Shown: positions 1-7,898, numbered from the stretch's first letter. The stretch: 56,938 nucleotides of DNA from Candidatus Bathyarchaeota archaeon (GCA_018652685.1 JABIBQ010000096.1:1-56938), one strand, 5' to 3'. Program-made: numbers and translations. Notes: generated by a model not told the origin, from the letters alone.

Positions 1-742
1 AGTTCATGCCCATGACGCCGCCTTTCCCAGCCATAGCCCGGATCATCTCGTCGGTCATGTTCCTTGGGTGGTCGCAGACGGCCCTGGAGTTGCTGTGACT
101 CGCTATCACTGGGTTCTTTGTGTGCTCAAATACGTCCCAGAATCCTTCGTCGTTCAGGTGACTGATGTCAATGATCATCCCCAGTCTGTCCAGCTCCTCA
201 ACAGCCTGGACCCCAAGCTCGCTCAGACCCCCTCCGGTCCTCCTGTCCGTGACGCCGTCTGCAAGCTGATTGCGAAGGCTATGGACTAAACCAACCATCC
301 TGACGCCGAGGCGGTGGAATACACCAAGCATCTCGATACGCCCCTCTATGACGTCAGCACCCTCGATGCTCAGCATACCCGATACTTTTCCACGTTTTTT
401 CGCGTCGATGATGCTCCTATAGGATGTCACTGGTTCTAGTTGTGGGATTGACTCGCACTCCCTGTAGAACCTCTCAATCATCATCATGGCAGTCCTGAGA
501 GGGAACGGACGGGTCCTGCTTCTCTCGCTGCTGACGGCGAACACCTGGCACGAGACACCGCCCTCAATCATACGCGGGATATCAAGATGGCCAAGCTCTG
601 ATCTCGCATCCATTCCCTCCCGGTAGTCCCACATACTGTCACGTGGCTTTGTGAACTCGCTGAACAGGCACTTTAACGTGTCACAGTGGGTATCTACGAC
701 GGTAGACTCTTTGTGAATTGATCGGTAATCCAGGTCAGTCAT
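1..742 (-). CDS. Membrane (renal-type) dipeptidase, peptidase M19, 3'-truncated by window edge
   Basis: The reverse strand reads openly from an ATG at 742 to the window edge (about 247 codons; the family is usually 320-400). Near the N-terminus is 'VVDTHCDTL', the His-x-Asp zinc-binding motif of M19. Further on come 'LSIEGADVIEG' (the bridging Glu), 'IIDISHLNDEGFWDV' and 'ASHSNSRAVCDHPRN', all M19 hallmarks. The enzyme hydrolyses dipeptides with a di-zinc centre; no signal peptide is seen, so it is probably cytoplasmic. A paralogue lies at 40552-41604 and shares the same motifs. The C-terminal portion lies outside the window. It is transcribed away from trxB's 3' end with only about 30 nt between. 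Confidence 0.93.
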   Translation of the reverse strand, partial: MTDLDYRSIHKESTVVDTHCDTLKCLFSEFTKPRDSMWDYREGMDARSELGHLDIPRMIEGGVSCQVFAVSSERSRTRPFPLRTAMMMIERFYRECESIPQLEPVTSYRSIIDAKKRGKVSGMLSIEGADVIEGRIEMLGVFHRLGVRMVGLVHSLRNQLADGVTDRRTGGGLSELGVQAVEELDRLGMIIDISHLNDEGFWDVFEHTKNPVIASHSNSRAVCDHPRNMTDEMIRAMAGKGGVMGMN

Positions 743-773
743 AGAACTTGATTGGCTCAACGGCTACTTATCG

Positions 774-1682
774 TTAACCTCTCGCGAGAAACCTGTCGAC
801 CTCGATGGCCGCCCTGCACCCGCTGCCACAAGCCGTTACCAGTTGCCTGTACTTGTCATCGTTGATGTCACCCGCAACGAAGACACCCTGTTTAGATGTC
901 CTCACGTCGTCGGCAACGATGCCTCCGTTGTCCATCAGCTCAAGCTGACCTTTGAACAGCTCGGAGTTAGGTGTCCAGCCGATGGCAATCAGCACACCAT
1001 CGGTTTCAATAACCGTCTCCTCACCAGTCAACGTGTCCCTTATCCTGACGCCGCTGACGTAGTCTTCGCCCAGGATCTCCTCCACTACGGCATTGAATCT
1101 TATCTTGATCCTCTCGTTCTTCAACGCCTCTTTCTTCAGGTAGTTGCTGGCGGTGAACTCCTTTCCCCTGTGGACTATCTCCACCTCCCTGGCGTACTTG
1201 GTAATATCAAGGGCTTCCTGTACCGCAGAATCCCCACCGCCTACTGCAACAACCTTGAGGTCCTCGTAGATGACGGCATCACATGTAGCGCACACGAAGA
1301 CCCCTCTGCCCATGAAACGCTCCTCGGACTCAAGTCCTAGGAGTCGGTTGTTGGAGCCCGTGGCGATGATGACGCTCTTAGCCACGATGACCTCTTCACC
1401 AATCATCAACCTGTACGGGTGCGATGAAAGGTCCACCCCCGTCACGGTCCGTTCATCTATCTCCGCCCCGAACTTTTTTGCCTGAGCGGTCATCTTTTCA
1501 ACCAGATCAGGACCCGTGATTGATTCAGGGAATCCGGGGTAATTCTCGACCTGGAACGTCAAGGATATCTGACCCCCGATATTGGATCCTGTGAACAAGA
1601 TTGGCTTCCTCTTTGACCTTCCCGCGTATATCGCAGCGGTGAGCCCTGCCGGTCCCCCTCCTATGATGGCTATGTCGTACAA
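774..1682 (-). CDS. trxB: Thioredoxin reductase (NADPH/FAD)
   Basis: 302 aa, full length for low-molecular-weight TrxR. The N-terminal FAD motif GGGPAG starts near residue 8, the redox-active CATCD disulfide is at C131/C134, a second Rossmann GGGDSA near 149 binds the pyridine nucleotide, and the closing FAD motif 'GVFVAGD' is near 264. The canonical HRR NADPH-phosphate motif reads HRG here, so cofactor preference (NADPH, NADH or other) is uncertain. It reduces thioredoxin in the cytoplasm. It starts 2 nt downstream of the thioredoxin-like gene at 1685-2062, so the pair is almost certainly one operon, transcribed thioredoxin first. Confidence 0.95.
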   Translation of the reverse strand: MYDIAIIGGGPAGLTAAIYAGRSKRKPILFTGSNIGGQISLTFQVENYPGFPESITGPDLVEKMTAQAKKFGAEIDERTVTGVDLSSHPYRLMIGEEVIVAKSVIIATGSNNRLLGLESEERFMGRGVFVCATCDAVIYEDLKVVAVGGGDSAVQEALDITKYAREVEIVHRGKEFTASNYLKKEALKNERIKIRFNAVVEEILGEDYVSGVRIRDTLTGEETVIETDGVLIAIGWTPNSELFKGQLELMDNGGIVADDVRTSKQGVFVAGDINDDKYRQLVTACGSGCRAAIEVDRFLARG

Positions 1683-1684
1683 CT

Positions 1685-2062
1685 TTACTCCTCTTCCAGA
1701 GGTGTTGCCATGAGGCAGTTTTCAGCGTTATCCACCAGAGCCCGTATCTCGTCCGTGAAATCATCCGGCCGCCTTGAACCAATAATCTGACCAACGGGTC
1801 TGCCTTGGCAGTAGAGGATGAACGTTGGGGTGCTCCTGACGCCTCCCCTGATGGCGAACTTCCTGTTCTCTTTTGACTCAAGCAGGTTCATGCGAGTGAA
1901 CTTTATCTCGTTCCCGAATAACTCCGGCTGCGCCTCGTAGATGGGCTTCATCTGTTTGCACGCGACGCACTTGTGGTGCCAGTACTCAACCATGACTGGG
2001 CGTTCCTCCGATTCCACTAGCTCCATCCATTCGCTGCTCTGGATATCAATTGGTCCTGGCAT
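1685..2062 (-). CDS. Thioredoxin-family protein with CVAC active site
   Basis: 125 aa with a thioredoxin fold. The active-site stretch is 'WHHKCVACKQ' (C32, C35), in place of the usual WCGPC, and the cis-proline loop is 'STPTF' near residue 77. The C-terminal 15 residues after the last helix are acidic. The CVAC dipeptide should change the redox potential compared with CGPC. Its place 2 nt ahead of trxB suggests TrxB is its reductant. A TATA-like AT-rich tract lies just upstream (2063-2100), so it probably heads the operon. No signal peptide, so cytoplasmic. Confidence 0.9.
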   Translation of the reverse strand: MPGPIDIQSSEWMELVESEERPVMVEYWHHKCVACKQMKPIYEAQPELFGNEIKFTRMNLLESKENRKFAIRGGVRSTPTFILYCQGRPVGQIIGSRRPDDFTDEIRALVDNAENCLMATPLEEE

Positions 2063-2101
2063 AAAACTCCATGAATTAAACAGGAATGGAGATTTTTAAA
2101 G

Positions 2102-2452
2102 TTAAATTAATACCTGGATAAAACTCATATTATTGTCGCTGATTACCATCTCGTACATCTGATTTGGGTAGGGCTTCATGTTGAGGCTCTCCAGTTCCTC
2201 TCCCGTCAGTATCAGCGTCAGCTTCTTCTGCTCGTATGTGGTATCCCCGCTTCCTGGTATGATTCCCTGGAAGCTCTTTGTTACCTGTACCACCATCTGG
2301 TTGATCTCGTTTGGCACCTCCGGATTGCTCATCATAACCATAGGCGGCTTGCTCCTAACCTCGACGAACTCAATCTGGAAAGCCTCCCTCTTCTCAGGGT
2401 CTTTGACACTGCGAACTGACTGCACCTTCAACCTGATTTTACTACTTATCAT
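2102..2452 (-). CDS. Conserved archaeal protein of unknown function
   Basis: 116 aa if started at the ATG at 2452. The open frame runs further up to 2578, but that part overlaps prs and reads as junk, so the internal Met is preferred. The protein is an all-soluble, beta-rich sequence: 'KIRLKVQSVRSVKDP' opens it, and 'KKLTLILTGEELESLNMKPYPNQMY' style text (given here only in part) lies in the second half. No catalytic motif is seen. It may resemble the small archaeal family that includes arcadin-1, but that is a weak impression. It lies between prs and trx on the same strand, 43 nt downstream of prs. Confidence 0.75.
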   Translation of the reverse strand: MISSKIRLKVQSVRSVKDPEKREAFQIEFVEVRSKPPMVMMSNPEVPNEINQMVVQVTKSFQGIIPGSGDTTYEQKKLTLILTGEELESLNMKPYPNQMYEMVISDNNMSFIQVLI

Positions 2453-2495
2453 TTTGATAGATGCAGTAAACGGTAGTGGGAGAAATAGGTATCGG

Positions 2496-3383
2496 TTAGA
2501 TGGTCTTAAGGAAATTAGCGACCAGCTTTGCCACCGAAACCGTCTCGTATATGGACTCGACGCTGTCAGTTGCCACAATCAAGTCTGCCCCAGCATTCTT
2601 GAGCTTCTCGTTGGCCCCCGGTACAGGCAGAGCATGGGTGCAAACGGCTGCAACCTTTCCTGCACCCTGGTCCTTTAGTCCCTGTATGGCCCTTGCCATG
2701 GTACCCCCGCTACTGATTATATCATCGAAGATAACCACGTCCCTCCCCTCTAGATCCAGGTTCTTGACCTTCATAGTGGTCTTGCCCGTGTACCTGTCGC
2801 GCACCTTCATGAAGAAAGAGAAACCTCCACCCATGACCTTGCTGACCTTCTCCACCAGCTCCGACCTCCCCAGGTCTGGGGATAGGCTATACGCTCCCTT
2901 GTATGTATTCTCCTTCAGGTAATCAGCTAGATAGAAGATCGCCGTCAGGTTGTGTATCCGCATCTCGTGCTCTTCGCTGATCTTATTGAGGGCCGTTTCG
3001 TTGTGGACATCTATAAGGACCGTGTCGTTCACCCCGGCCGACTCAAGCAGGCCGAGTATGATATCAAAGCTCATTGCCTCACCATCAAGGAACCGCTTGT
3101 CCTGCCTCGCGTAGGCAAGGTATGGAATAACTGCAATAATTCTGGACGCGCCCAAGTCTTTTGCGGTCCTGGCCATGATAAGAAGCTGCATCAGCTTTCT
3201 GTCCGGGTTCGGCGCGGTGGTCTGGACCAGCACAACAACTTCGCCCTTGACTGACTCTGGGAAACGAATGTACGTCTCCCCGTCTGGGAATAAACGGTGG
3301 CTTAAAAGTTGAGGCTCAAGACCAAGCTCTTTGGCAATGGCCTCACCGAGAACGACGGAGGCCGGCCCAGGACTTATGATCAT
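2496..3383 (-). CDS. prs: Ribose-phosphate pyrophosphokinase (PRPP synthase)
   Basis: Makes PRPP from ribose 5-phosphate and ATP for purine, pyrimidine, His and Trp synthesis. About 295 aa. Seen are the early 'FPDGETYIRFPE', the flexible-loop 'AYARQDKRF', and the PRPP-binding loop 'VVIFDDIISSGGT' near residue 215. I start it at the ATG at 3383 ('MIISPGPASVVLG'), not at the upstream ATG at 3422: the AT-rich TATA-like stretch at about 3408-3420 covers the upstream Met, and archaeal homologues begin close to this point. Substrate supply is linked in the window by rpiA (49964-50659). Confidence 0.95.
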   Translation of the reverse strand: MIISPGPASVVLGEAIAKELGLEPQLLSHRLFPDGETYIRFPESVKGEVVVLVQTTAPNPDRKLMQLLIMARTAKDLGASRIIAVIPYLAYARQDKRFLDGEAMSFDIILGLLESAGVNDTVLIDVHNETALNKISEEHEMRIHNLTAIFYLADYLKENTYKGAYSLSPDLGRSELVEKVSKVMGGGFSFFMKVRDRYTGKTTMKVKNLDLEGRDVVIFDDIISSGGTMARAIQGLKDQGAGKVAAVCTHALPVPGANEKLKNAGADLIVATDSVESIYETVSVAKLVANFLKTI

Positions 3384-3431
3384 ACGGTGCAGAGTATCTA
3401 GTCTCTGGTAATTAAGTAACACTGTTGTCTA

Positions 3432-4202
3432 TTATGCAACTAAATACAGTATTCCAGCAGCTATTACGGTGGCACCCCATGCGTACTTGTTCCACTTGAT
3501 GATTTTTGCTCCGTCGAAGACACCGATGGGGATCAGGTTGAACAGGGCGAGGCTGGAGTTTATTCCCATACCCACGTTGGCTAATGCCCCCCAGTATGAT
3601 TGAGGAGCTGTGAACAGGCTCATAGCGAAAAACAGAATTCCCAGAACAATGTTGGTGACAGGGCCCGACAACGCCACCTTCCCGTAGTGGCTCCAGCTAG
3701 CGATGTTGCCGATCATCACGGCACCTGGGGCTATGATCTTAAACGGTGATATCAGCGAGAGCAGCGTCATCATCAGCCCCTGCTGGTTTATCTTGAACTC
3801 GGCCCAGTACCCTAGCATCTGCGCCGAGAACTTGTGGGCCAGCTCGTGGAGTATGAACGCCATCCCGTAAACTAGTACGACCCCCATCATGAAGATAGGG
3901 TCAGTGAAAAAGAGCCTCCAGTAGCTTGATAGCATGATTAATAGGATAACCCCTAGCCCGATACCAAGGTCCCTGAGCTCGTTCTGTCCGAAAAGACCAT
4001 ACCTGGTGGCCCGCCTTGTTGGCGTGTAGCTGTAACCCGTTGCCGTGAAACCGCTGCTACCTGTGGTTGACCTGCTCTGCTGGTATGACCCGGTGCAATC
4101 ATGCATCTCGGGCATCCTGTGCTCTGAGCAAAAATAACTACCGCAGTACCTGCAGCGGAACGGCATGTACTCTTCTTTCCCGCAGAGATCGCAACTGACC
4201 AT
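3432..4202 (-). CDS. AN1-type zinc finger fused to site-2-protease-like (M50) membrane metallopeptidase
   Basis: 256 aa. Residues 1-40 form an AN1-like zinc finger ('[18 protein letters not shown]', then CSEHR and MHDC). Residues 41-70 are a Ser/Thr/Tyr-rich linker. Then come about five or six membrane segments. The zinc protease motif is H119-E-x-x-H123 (HELAH), and '[13 protein letters not shown]' near 225 is the second M50 motif, with its Asp as third zinc ligand. M50 enzymes cut substrates within the membrane. The finger probably faces the cytosol and recruits substrate or ubiquitin-like partners, which is inference. It lies 48 nt upstream of prs on the same strand. Confidence 0.9.
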   Translation of the reverse strand: MVSCDLCGKEEYMPFRCRYCGSYFCSEHRMPEMHDCTGSYQQSRSTTGSSGFTATGYSYTPTRRATRYGLFGQNELRDLGIGLGVILLIMLSSYWRLFFTDPIFMMGVVLVYGMAFILHELAHKFSAQMLGYWAEFKINQQGLMMTLLSLISPFKIIAPGAVMIGNIASWSHYGKVALSGPVTNIVLGILFFAMSLFTAPQSYWGALANVGMGINSSLALFNLIPIGVFDGAKIIKWNKYAWGATVIAAGILYLVA

Positions 4203-4290
4203 TTGTGATAACGGTTCTGGTAACGCGGCGTGACGTATATATGATACGGAGTAGAGTGCTATGCCTCCTCATAACGGTTAATTCTCAAGT

Positions 4291-4324
4291 TTTATTATCC
4301 CATCTCGACTCTCATTAATCGATT
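4291..4324 (+). promoter_or_regulatory. Promoter of the first amidinotransferase-fold gene
   Basis: TATA-like 'TTTTATTAT' at 4290-4298 lies about 30 nt upstream of the ATG at 4327, so the mRNA is leaderless or nearly so. The 8-nt palindrome AATCGATT at 4317-4324 sits directly before the start codon. The paralogue at 32760 has AATC and GATT half sites separated by 8 nt at the same place. Confidence 0.45.
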
Positions 4325-4326
4325 TT

Positions 4327-5406
4327 ATGAATGAAGACCATTTCAAAATGAATACTGGGCTTGACCTCCACGAGCAGTACATGAAGTACCACCCGCAGGA
4401 GCTCACCGAGTTCGAAGACGAGATGCCAAAATACTGGGGAAAGAAGTGGAAAGCTAACACAACAATAGGCAAGCTGAGAACCGTGCTCCTCCACAGGCCG
4501 GGAAAAGAATTCCTGAGCGTCGGGACGCCAACACCGTGGCCTCCCCACAGCAGCGACCTCGGGGCGTGGAGAATGAGCTGGAAGCCAAATGATCTAACGA
4601 GGCTCAATGCTGACTACGAGACACTTGCCAAGGCGTACAGAGACGAGGGAGTAGAGGTGGTTGAGAGGAAACCTGACCCTTACGACCCGCCATATCAGGT
4701 CAAGAGCATCTACACCGATGATGTATGTCACCCGGCGGTATATGGCCAGGTTATCCTCCGAATGTATGACAGCATCAGGAAGGGGGAGGAAGTCCCCACG
4801 TTCCAGACCCTGGCTGAGATCGGCTGTCCAGTTGTTGGGATGATCACGGGTAACGGCATGGTCGAGGGGGGAAACGTTGGCTGGCACGACGAGAAACATG
4901 TCCTGGTCACCGTCCACTACCCGAGAGCCAACACAAGCGACACCGGTGTATGGAGGGCAAACGACTCGGGAATGGAGCAGTTCAAAAGCATAGTCAAGGC
5001 ACAGGATCCAGAGGTTGATGTTAGGGTCCTACCCGGATGGGGGCCAAGGCCACAGCTTACCCACTACTGCATGGTGGACAGGCACCTATCGGTTGCGAAC
5101 CCCAAGTGGCTTGACCCGTTCCTGCTGGATTGGCTTAAGGCCGAGATGGACTGGAAGTTCCACGTACCTCCGAACGATATCTGCAGGATTGACCAGGGGA
5201 CGCCCGTCGGCCCCGAGACCGGTGTGGTGCTTGAACCAATGAAGATACTGGTCCCATCAGGAGTGCCCAAGGCCACAAAATGGTTTGAGAGTATCGGCGT
5301 TGATGTGGTCGAGGTCGATATCCCTACCCTGGTTTGGCCTATGAACAGCGGGTCAATCCATTGCGCCGCTGGGTCCCTCCGGAGGGACCCGGAGCCAAAG
5401 GACTAG
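4327..5406 (+). CDS. Amidinotransferase/deiminase-fold (GME superfamily) enzyme, copy 1
   Basis: 359 aa. The arginine deiminase/dimethylargininase/amidinotransferase fold is recognised from 'LRTVLLHRPGKEF' (residues 50-62), 'SIYTDDVCHPA' (the substrate-Asp loop, D131/D132), 'GMVEGGNVGW' (Glu-Gly-Gly, E180) and a C-terminal nucleophile Cys in 'SIHCAAGSL' (C346). Members hydrolyse or transfer amidino groups of arginine-like substrates. The usual H-[LI]-D motif with the catalytic His is not obvious; the region reads 'PQLTHYCMVDRHLS' (H246, H253). A paralogue is at 31690-32760 and both end in EPKD. Substrate unknown; cytoplasmic. It stands alone with its own promoter. Confidence 0.88.
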   Translation: MNEDHFKMNTGLDLHEQYMKYHPQELTEFEDEMPKYWGKKWKANTTIGKLRTVLLHRPGKEFLSVGTPTPWPPHSSDLGAWRMSWKPNDLTRLNADYETLAKAYRDEGVEVVERKPDPYDPPYQVKSIYTDDVCHPAVYGQVILRMYDSIRKGEEVPTFQTLAEIGCPVVGMITGNGMVEGGNVGWHDEKHVLVTVHYPRANTSDTGVWRANDSGMEQFKSIVKAQDPEVDVRVLPGWGPRPQLTHYCMVDRHLSVANPKWLDPFLLDWLKAEMDWKFHVPPNDICRIDQGTPVGPETGVVLEPMKILVPSGVPKATKWFESIGVDVVEVDIPTLVWPMNSGSIHCAAGSLRRDPEPKD

Positions 5407-5407
5407 C

Positions 5408-5421
5408 CCTTCTTTTTCTTT
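5408..5421 (+). terminator. T-rich tract after the amidinotransferase gene
   Basis: A pyrimidine stretch (CTTCTTTTTCTTT) starts 2 nt after the stop codon. Archaeal terminators are commonly T tracts without a required hairpin. Confidence 0.45.
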
Positions 5422-5470
5422 GGATAATATCAAAAGGGGCTCACAGCATGAATTTACCTGTGAGTCACAG
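5422..5470 (+). promoter_or_regulatory. Promoter with operator-like palindrome
   Basis: A TATA-like GGATAATATC at 5422-5431 is followed by CTCACAG at 5440-5446 and by the perfect odd palindrome CTGTGAGTCACAG at 5458-5470. The CTCACAG copy is also the exact complement of CTGTGAG at 5458-5464, so three half sites of one motif lie across the predicted transcription start (about 5450) and the GTG codon at 5470. This is a good operator candidate. Confidence 0.5.
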
Positions 5471-5697
5471 TGAAGATAATTGATCTAGGTAGCGGAAAGA
5501 TAAGGGCCATTATAGCAAGTGAGTTCGTGGCGAGCGTAGATGGCGAATGGCAAGATAAGTGAAAGAGGTGTGCTGAAGCCCGAAAGTCATGCAAGGAGCA
5601 AAGAGTTCACTATATGTGTGATATCCGAGCTGGGGACGAGTGGGATATAGTTAGAGGAAGTGGAGTAAGACCTAACACAGTTCATTGCCCTCCCTAA
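5470..5697 (+). pseudogene. Small ORF interrupted by one in-frame TGA, probably a broken gene
   Basis: From a GTG at 5470 the frame encodes 30 residues starting 'VKIIDLGSGKIRAII', meets TGA at 5560-5562 (codon 31), and stays open for 44 more codons to TAA at 5695. The second part has a Cys-containing stretch and 'DIRAGDEWDIVRGSG', which looks like real protein and is faintly like small Cys-containing TIGR04076-type proteins. The purine-rich coding strand and a promoter just upstream support past or present coding. Alternatives are a structured RNA or stop-codon readthrough. No Cys-x-x-stop context is seen, so selenocysteine is not favoured. This ORF covers most of the 340-nt gap between the flanking genes. 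Confidence 0.4.
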
Positions 5698-5713
5698 GTT
5701 AGCTGTCTAGGGG

Positions 5714-5741
5714 AAATATAAAGTACAGATTGGTGTACTTT
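5714..5741 (+). promoter_or_regulatory. TATA box and 8-bp inverted repeat upstream of the deacylase gene
   Basis: TATA-like AAATATAAAG at 5714-5723, then arms AAAGTACA (5720-5727) and TGTACTTT (5734-5741) separated by 6 nt. The ATG at 5747 follows 6 nt later, so the mRNA should be leaderless and the repeat would cover the transcription start. The last part, GTACTTTG plus four bases plus ATG, recurs before the amidohydrolase at 50702. Confidence 0.55.
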
Positions 5742-5746
5742 GAACC

Positions 5747-6700
5747 ATGAACGTCGAAGATGCGTTGAGTAAGCGCGGTGAGAAGAGTTACGGTTTCATC
5801 GAGGTTGGCAGGACTAGCGTGAGCACGTATAGAATACCAGTTGTTGTTATCGCGGGAGCGAAGTCAGGTAAAACCGTTGGGTTCCTTGGTGGGACACATG
5901 GTACAGAATACGCCAGTATTGAGGGGTTGATCAGGGCTACGAAGGAGCTTGACCCATCTGAGATGAGTGGAAACGTCATCGCTGTCACTATTTTGAACGG
6001 CCCCCATTTCGAGCACAGGTCAGCATTTCTGAGTCCCATAGACCAGCTTAACCAGAACAGGCAGTTCCCCGGTGACCCAGAGGGGACGTTGAGTAAAAGG
6101 ACGGCCCATGTGGTGTTCCAGGAAGTTGTGTCAAGGTGCGACGCGCTCGTGGATCTCCACGGCGGTGATATCGGAGAGGACATTGACAGCATGGTTATTG
6201 CGGGTGGAGGAGGCGGTGAGGAAGTGGAGAAAATGGCCATTGATATGGCCTGTTGTTTTCCTACAGAATACGTCAGCCAGCTACCTGCATCTGTAAGCGG
6301 TTTGACCATGACGGCACAGAAGGAGTACGGTATCCCCTGCGTTACTAGCGAGGCCGGAACACCGTACCCAGTTCGGGAGCGGCACATCCAGTTCCACTAT
6401 GAGGGAGTCATGAACATACTCAGGTACTTCAAAGTGCTACCGGGTGAACCGACTCTAGCAAACGCTGCCCTTAACCCCAAGGGATACAGAATAAAGGCGT
6501 CAAACGCAGGAATCTGGCACGGCTTCCACGAGCTAGGGTCTAGGGTCAAGAAGGGAGAGCGGGTAGGTGAGATCACCGACCTGTTCGGGAACGTGCTTGA
6601 GAGCCATAAGGCTCCTGAAGATGCAAAGGTAACGTTCCTGAGGACCTTTTACTCGGTGAACCACGGCGAGGCTCTTATCGGTCTAACTGTGATTGACTAG
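5747..6700 (+). CDS. Succinylglutamate desuccinylase/aspartoacylase-family deacylase
   Basis: 317 aa. 'GFLGGTHGTEYASIEGL' near residue 50 carries the zinc-binding His-x-x-Glu of the AstE/AspA family (M14-like fold). 'NQNRQFPGDPEG' near 99 and 'LVDLHGGD' near 137 (third zinc ligand His) complete the site. 'VTSEAGT' near 199 supplies the probable catalytic Glu. The C-terminal 70 residues form the beta domain typical of the family. It removes acyl groups from N-acyl amino acids or similar amides; the exact substrate cannot be read. Single gene with its own promoter; its 3' end overlaps the convergent Kelch gene by 18 nt. Confidence 0.9.
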   Translation: MNVEDALSKRGEKSYGFIEVGRTSVSTYRIPVVVIAGAKSGKTVGFLGGTHGTEYASIEGLIRATKELDPSEMSGNVIAVTILNGPHFEHRSAFLSPIDQLNQNRQFPGDPEGTLSKRTAHVVFQEVVSRCDALVDLHGGDIGEDIDSMVIAGGGGGEEVEKMAIDMACCFPTEYVSQLPASVSGLTMTAQKEYGIPCVTSEAGTPYPVRERHIQFHYEGVMNILRYFKVLPGEPTLANAALNPKGYRIKASNAGIWHGFHELGSRVKKGERVGEITDLFGNVLESHKAPEDAKVTFLRTFYSVNHGEALIGLTVID

Positions 6701-7819
6701 CCTTTTTCCCAAACCAACCTGGGCAATCAACACGATTCCCAGCATTATGGATAACATCGGGTAACCGGGTATCTCGTTTTCCTCAATCGGTTCAGTCGGG
6801 TCAGTTCCTCCCGTTAACTCCCTCCATTGACCTGAGCTGTCCAGTACCCAGAGGTCATCTAAATAGACCTGGTCGACCATACCGCCGAATATTAGTGTGA
6901 CGTCGTTCACCGGGTCAAAGACGGCAGTGGAGCAAACTCTGGACGGGGGTCGAGTATCTGACTCCACCCGCCTCCATGCCCCGGTCCCAGTATCGAGTAT
7001 CCATGTGTCGTCGCTATGATCGCTGGATCCATGTGAGCCCGAGAAAACGGTGGCCTCGCCGTTTCCTGTGTTGTAGCTGAAGGTGTGCCAGTACCTGTTT
7101 GGGAGAGATGGGGTCTCCTCAAGGAGGGTCCAGGTATCTGATCCATAATCGTACTGCCAGAGGCCGTCAGTGTACCCGTGCCTCTGCCCCTCGCTCCAGT
7201 GTCCTCCCAGCATCAGGCTTCTTTCTTGGATGCTGTCGTAGATGAAGTAATGGCCGTACTGACCTTTCGGGGTGATATTCGGGCTCATCTTCTCCCATGT
7301 ATTAGTGGGCACGTCGTATGCCCATGTGTCAAGCGGATGTGTGTCGTTGTGGTGGACGTAACCGCTGAACATGATGATTTTGTCGTATTTCTCGTCGTAG
7401 ACTACGGATGTGTCGGACCTGGCAAAAGGCATGGGGCTGGGCTGAAGCCTTGTCCACGTGTTTTCCTCTATGTCGTACGAGTACATATCAGCTGACCGCT
7501 CGTTGGCCCCAAATCCACTGAACACGATGATCCGGTGCGTGTCGGAGTCATAGATGAAGGGAGTGTTGAATCTGCCGCTGGGTCCACCGGAGGTCTCGAT
7601 CTCTGTCCACGTATTTGTCTCGTACCTGTAGCTCCATATGTCGTTGTAGAGAGTGTACCCATTATCGTACATCGATCCCCCAAAGAGGAGAACCCGCTGG
7701 TCTACGGGATCATAGATCATCCTTGAGCCCATCCTTGGGGATGGAGAATCGGTTGCACTGATCTGGGGGACCGTGATTAGAACTAAAACAAGAAGAAGGA
7801 GGACCCATGTTCGTTTCAT
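6683..7819 (-). CDS. Secreted Kelch-repeat surface protein with C-terminal membrane anchor
   Basis: 378 aa. A signal peptide occupies residues 1-22 (MKRTWVLLLLVLVLITVP). Six or so Kelch blades follow, each with a 'Y/FDxxxxxxxxFGG or SG' type strand and a later 'TWTxL/W' strand; first and last blades read 'RVLLFGG' and 'VTLIFGG'. After an acidic 'TEPIEENE' linker comes 'IPGYPMLSIMLG', a hydrophobic helix, then Lys/Arg. That layout matches archaeal C-terminal sorting or anchor signals (IPGY-type in Asgard archaea, PGF-CTERM elsewhere). It probably binds a ligand outside the cell. No enzyme motif is seen. Confidence 0.88.
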   Translation of the reverse strand: MKRTWVLLLLVLVLITVPQISATDSPSPRMGSRMIYDPVDQRVLLFGGSMYDNGYTLYNDIWSYRYETNTWTEIETSGGPSGRFNTPFIYDSDTHRIIVFSGFGANERSADMYSYDIEENTWTRLQPSPMPFARSDTSVVYDEKYDKIIMFSGYVHHNDTHPLDTWAYDVPTNTWEKMSPNITPKGQYGHYFIYDSIQERSLMLGGHWSEGQRHGYTDGLWQYDYGSDTWTLLEETPSLPNRYWHTFSYNTGNGEATVFSGSHGSSDHSDDTWILDTGTGAWRRVESDTRPPSRVCSTAVFDPVNDVTLIFGGMVDQVYLDDLWVLDSSGQWRELTGGTDPTEPIEENEIPGYPMLSIMLGIVLIAQVGLGKRLVNHS

Positions 7820-7898
7820 GTATTGAGCTATTTGTCGTTGATCTGATAAGAGGTACTAGGGTTTGGGCTTGGGAAATAAGGATCAATTATCGAATTGA

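Noticed and set aside
843-1340. Long plus-strand ORF of 165 codons
   Set aside because: It is antisense to trxB, which has clear motifs; no family resemblance.
5560-5562. Selenocysteine at the in-frame TGA
   Set aside because: No redox-type flanking Cys, no SECIS-like hairpin recognised, no Sec genes in the window; mutation is simpler. Kept only as a test in the findings.
5422-5713. RNase P or SRP RNA in the gap
   Set aside because: Purine-rich and possibly structured, but the conserved cores of these RNAs could not be matched.
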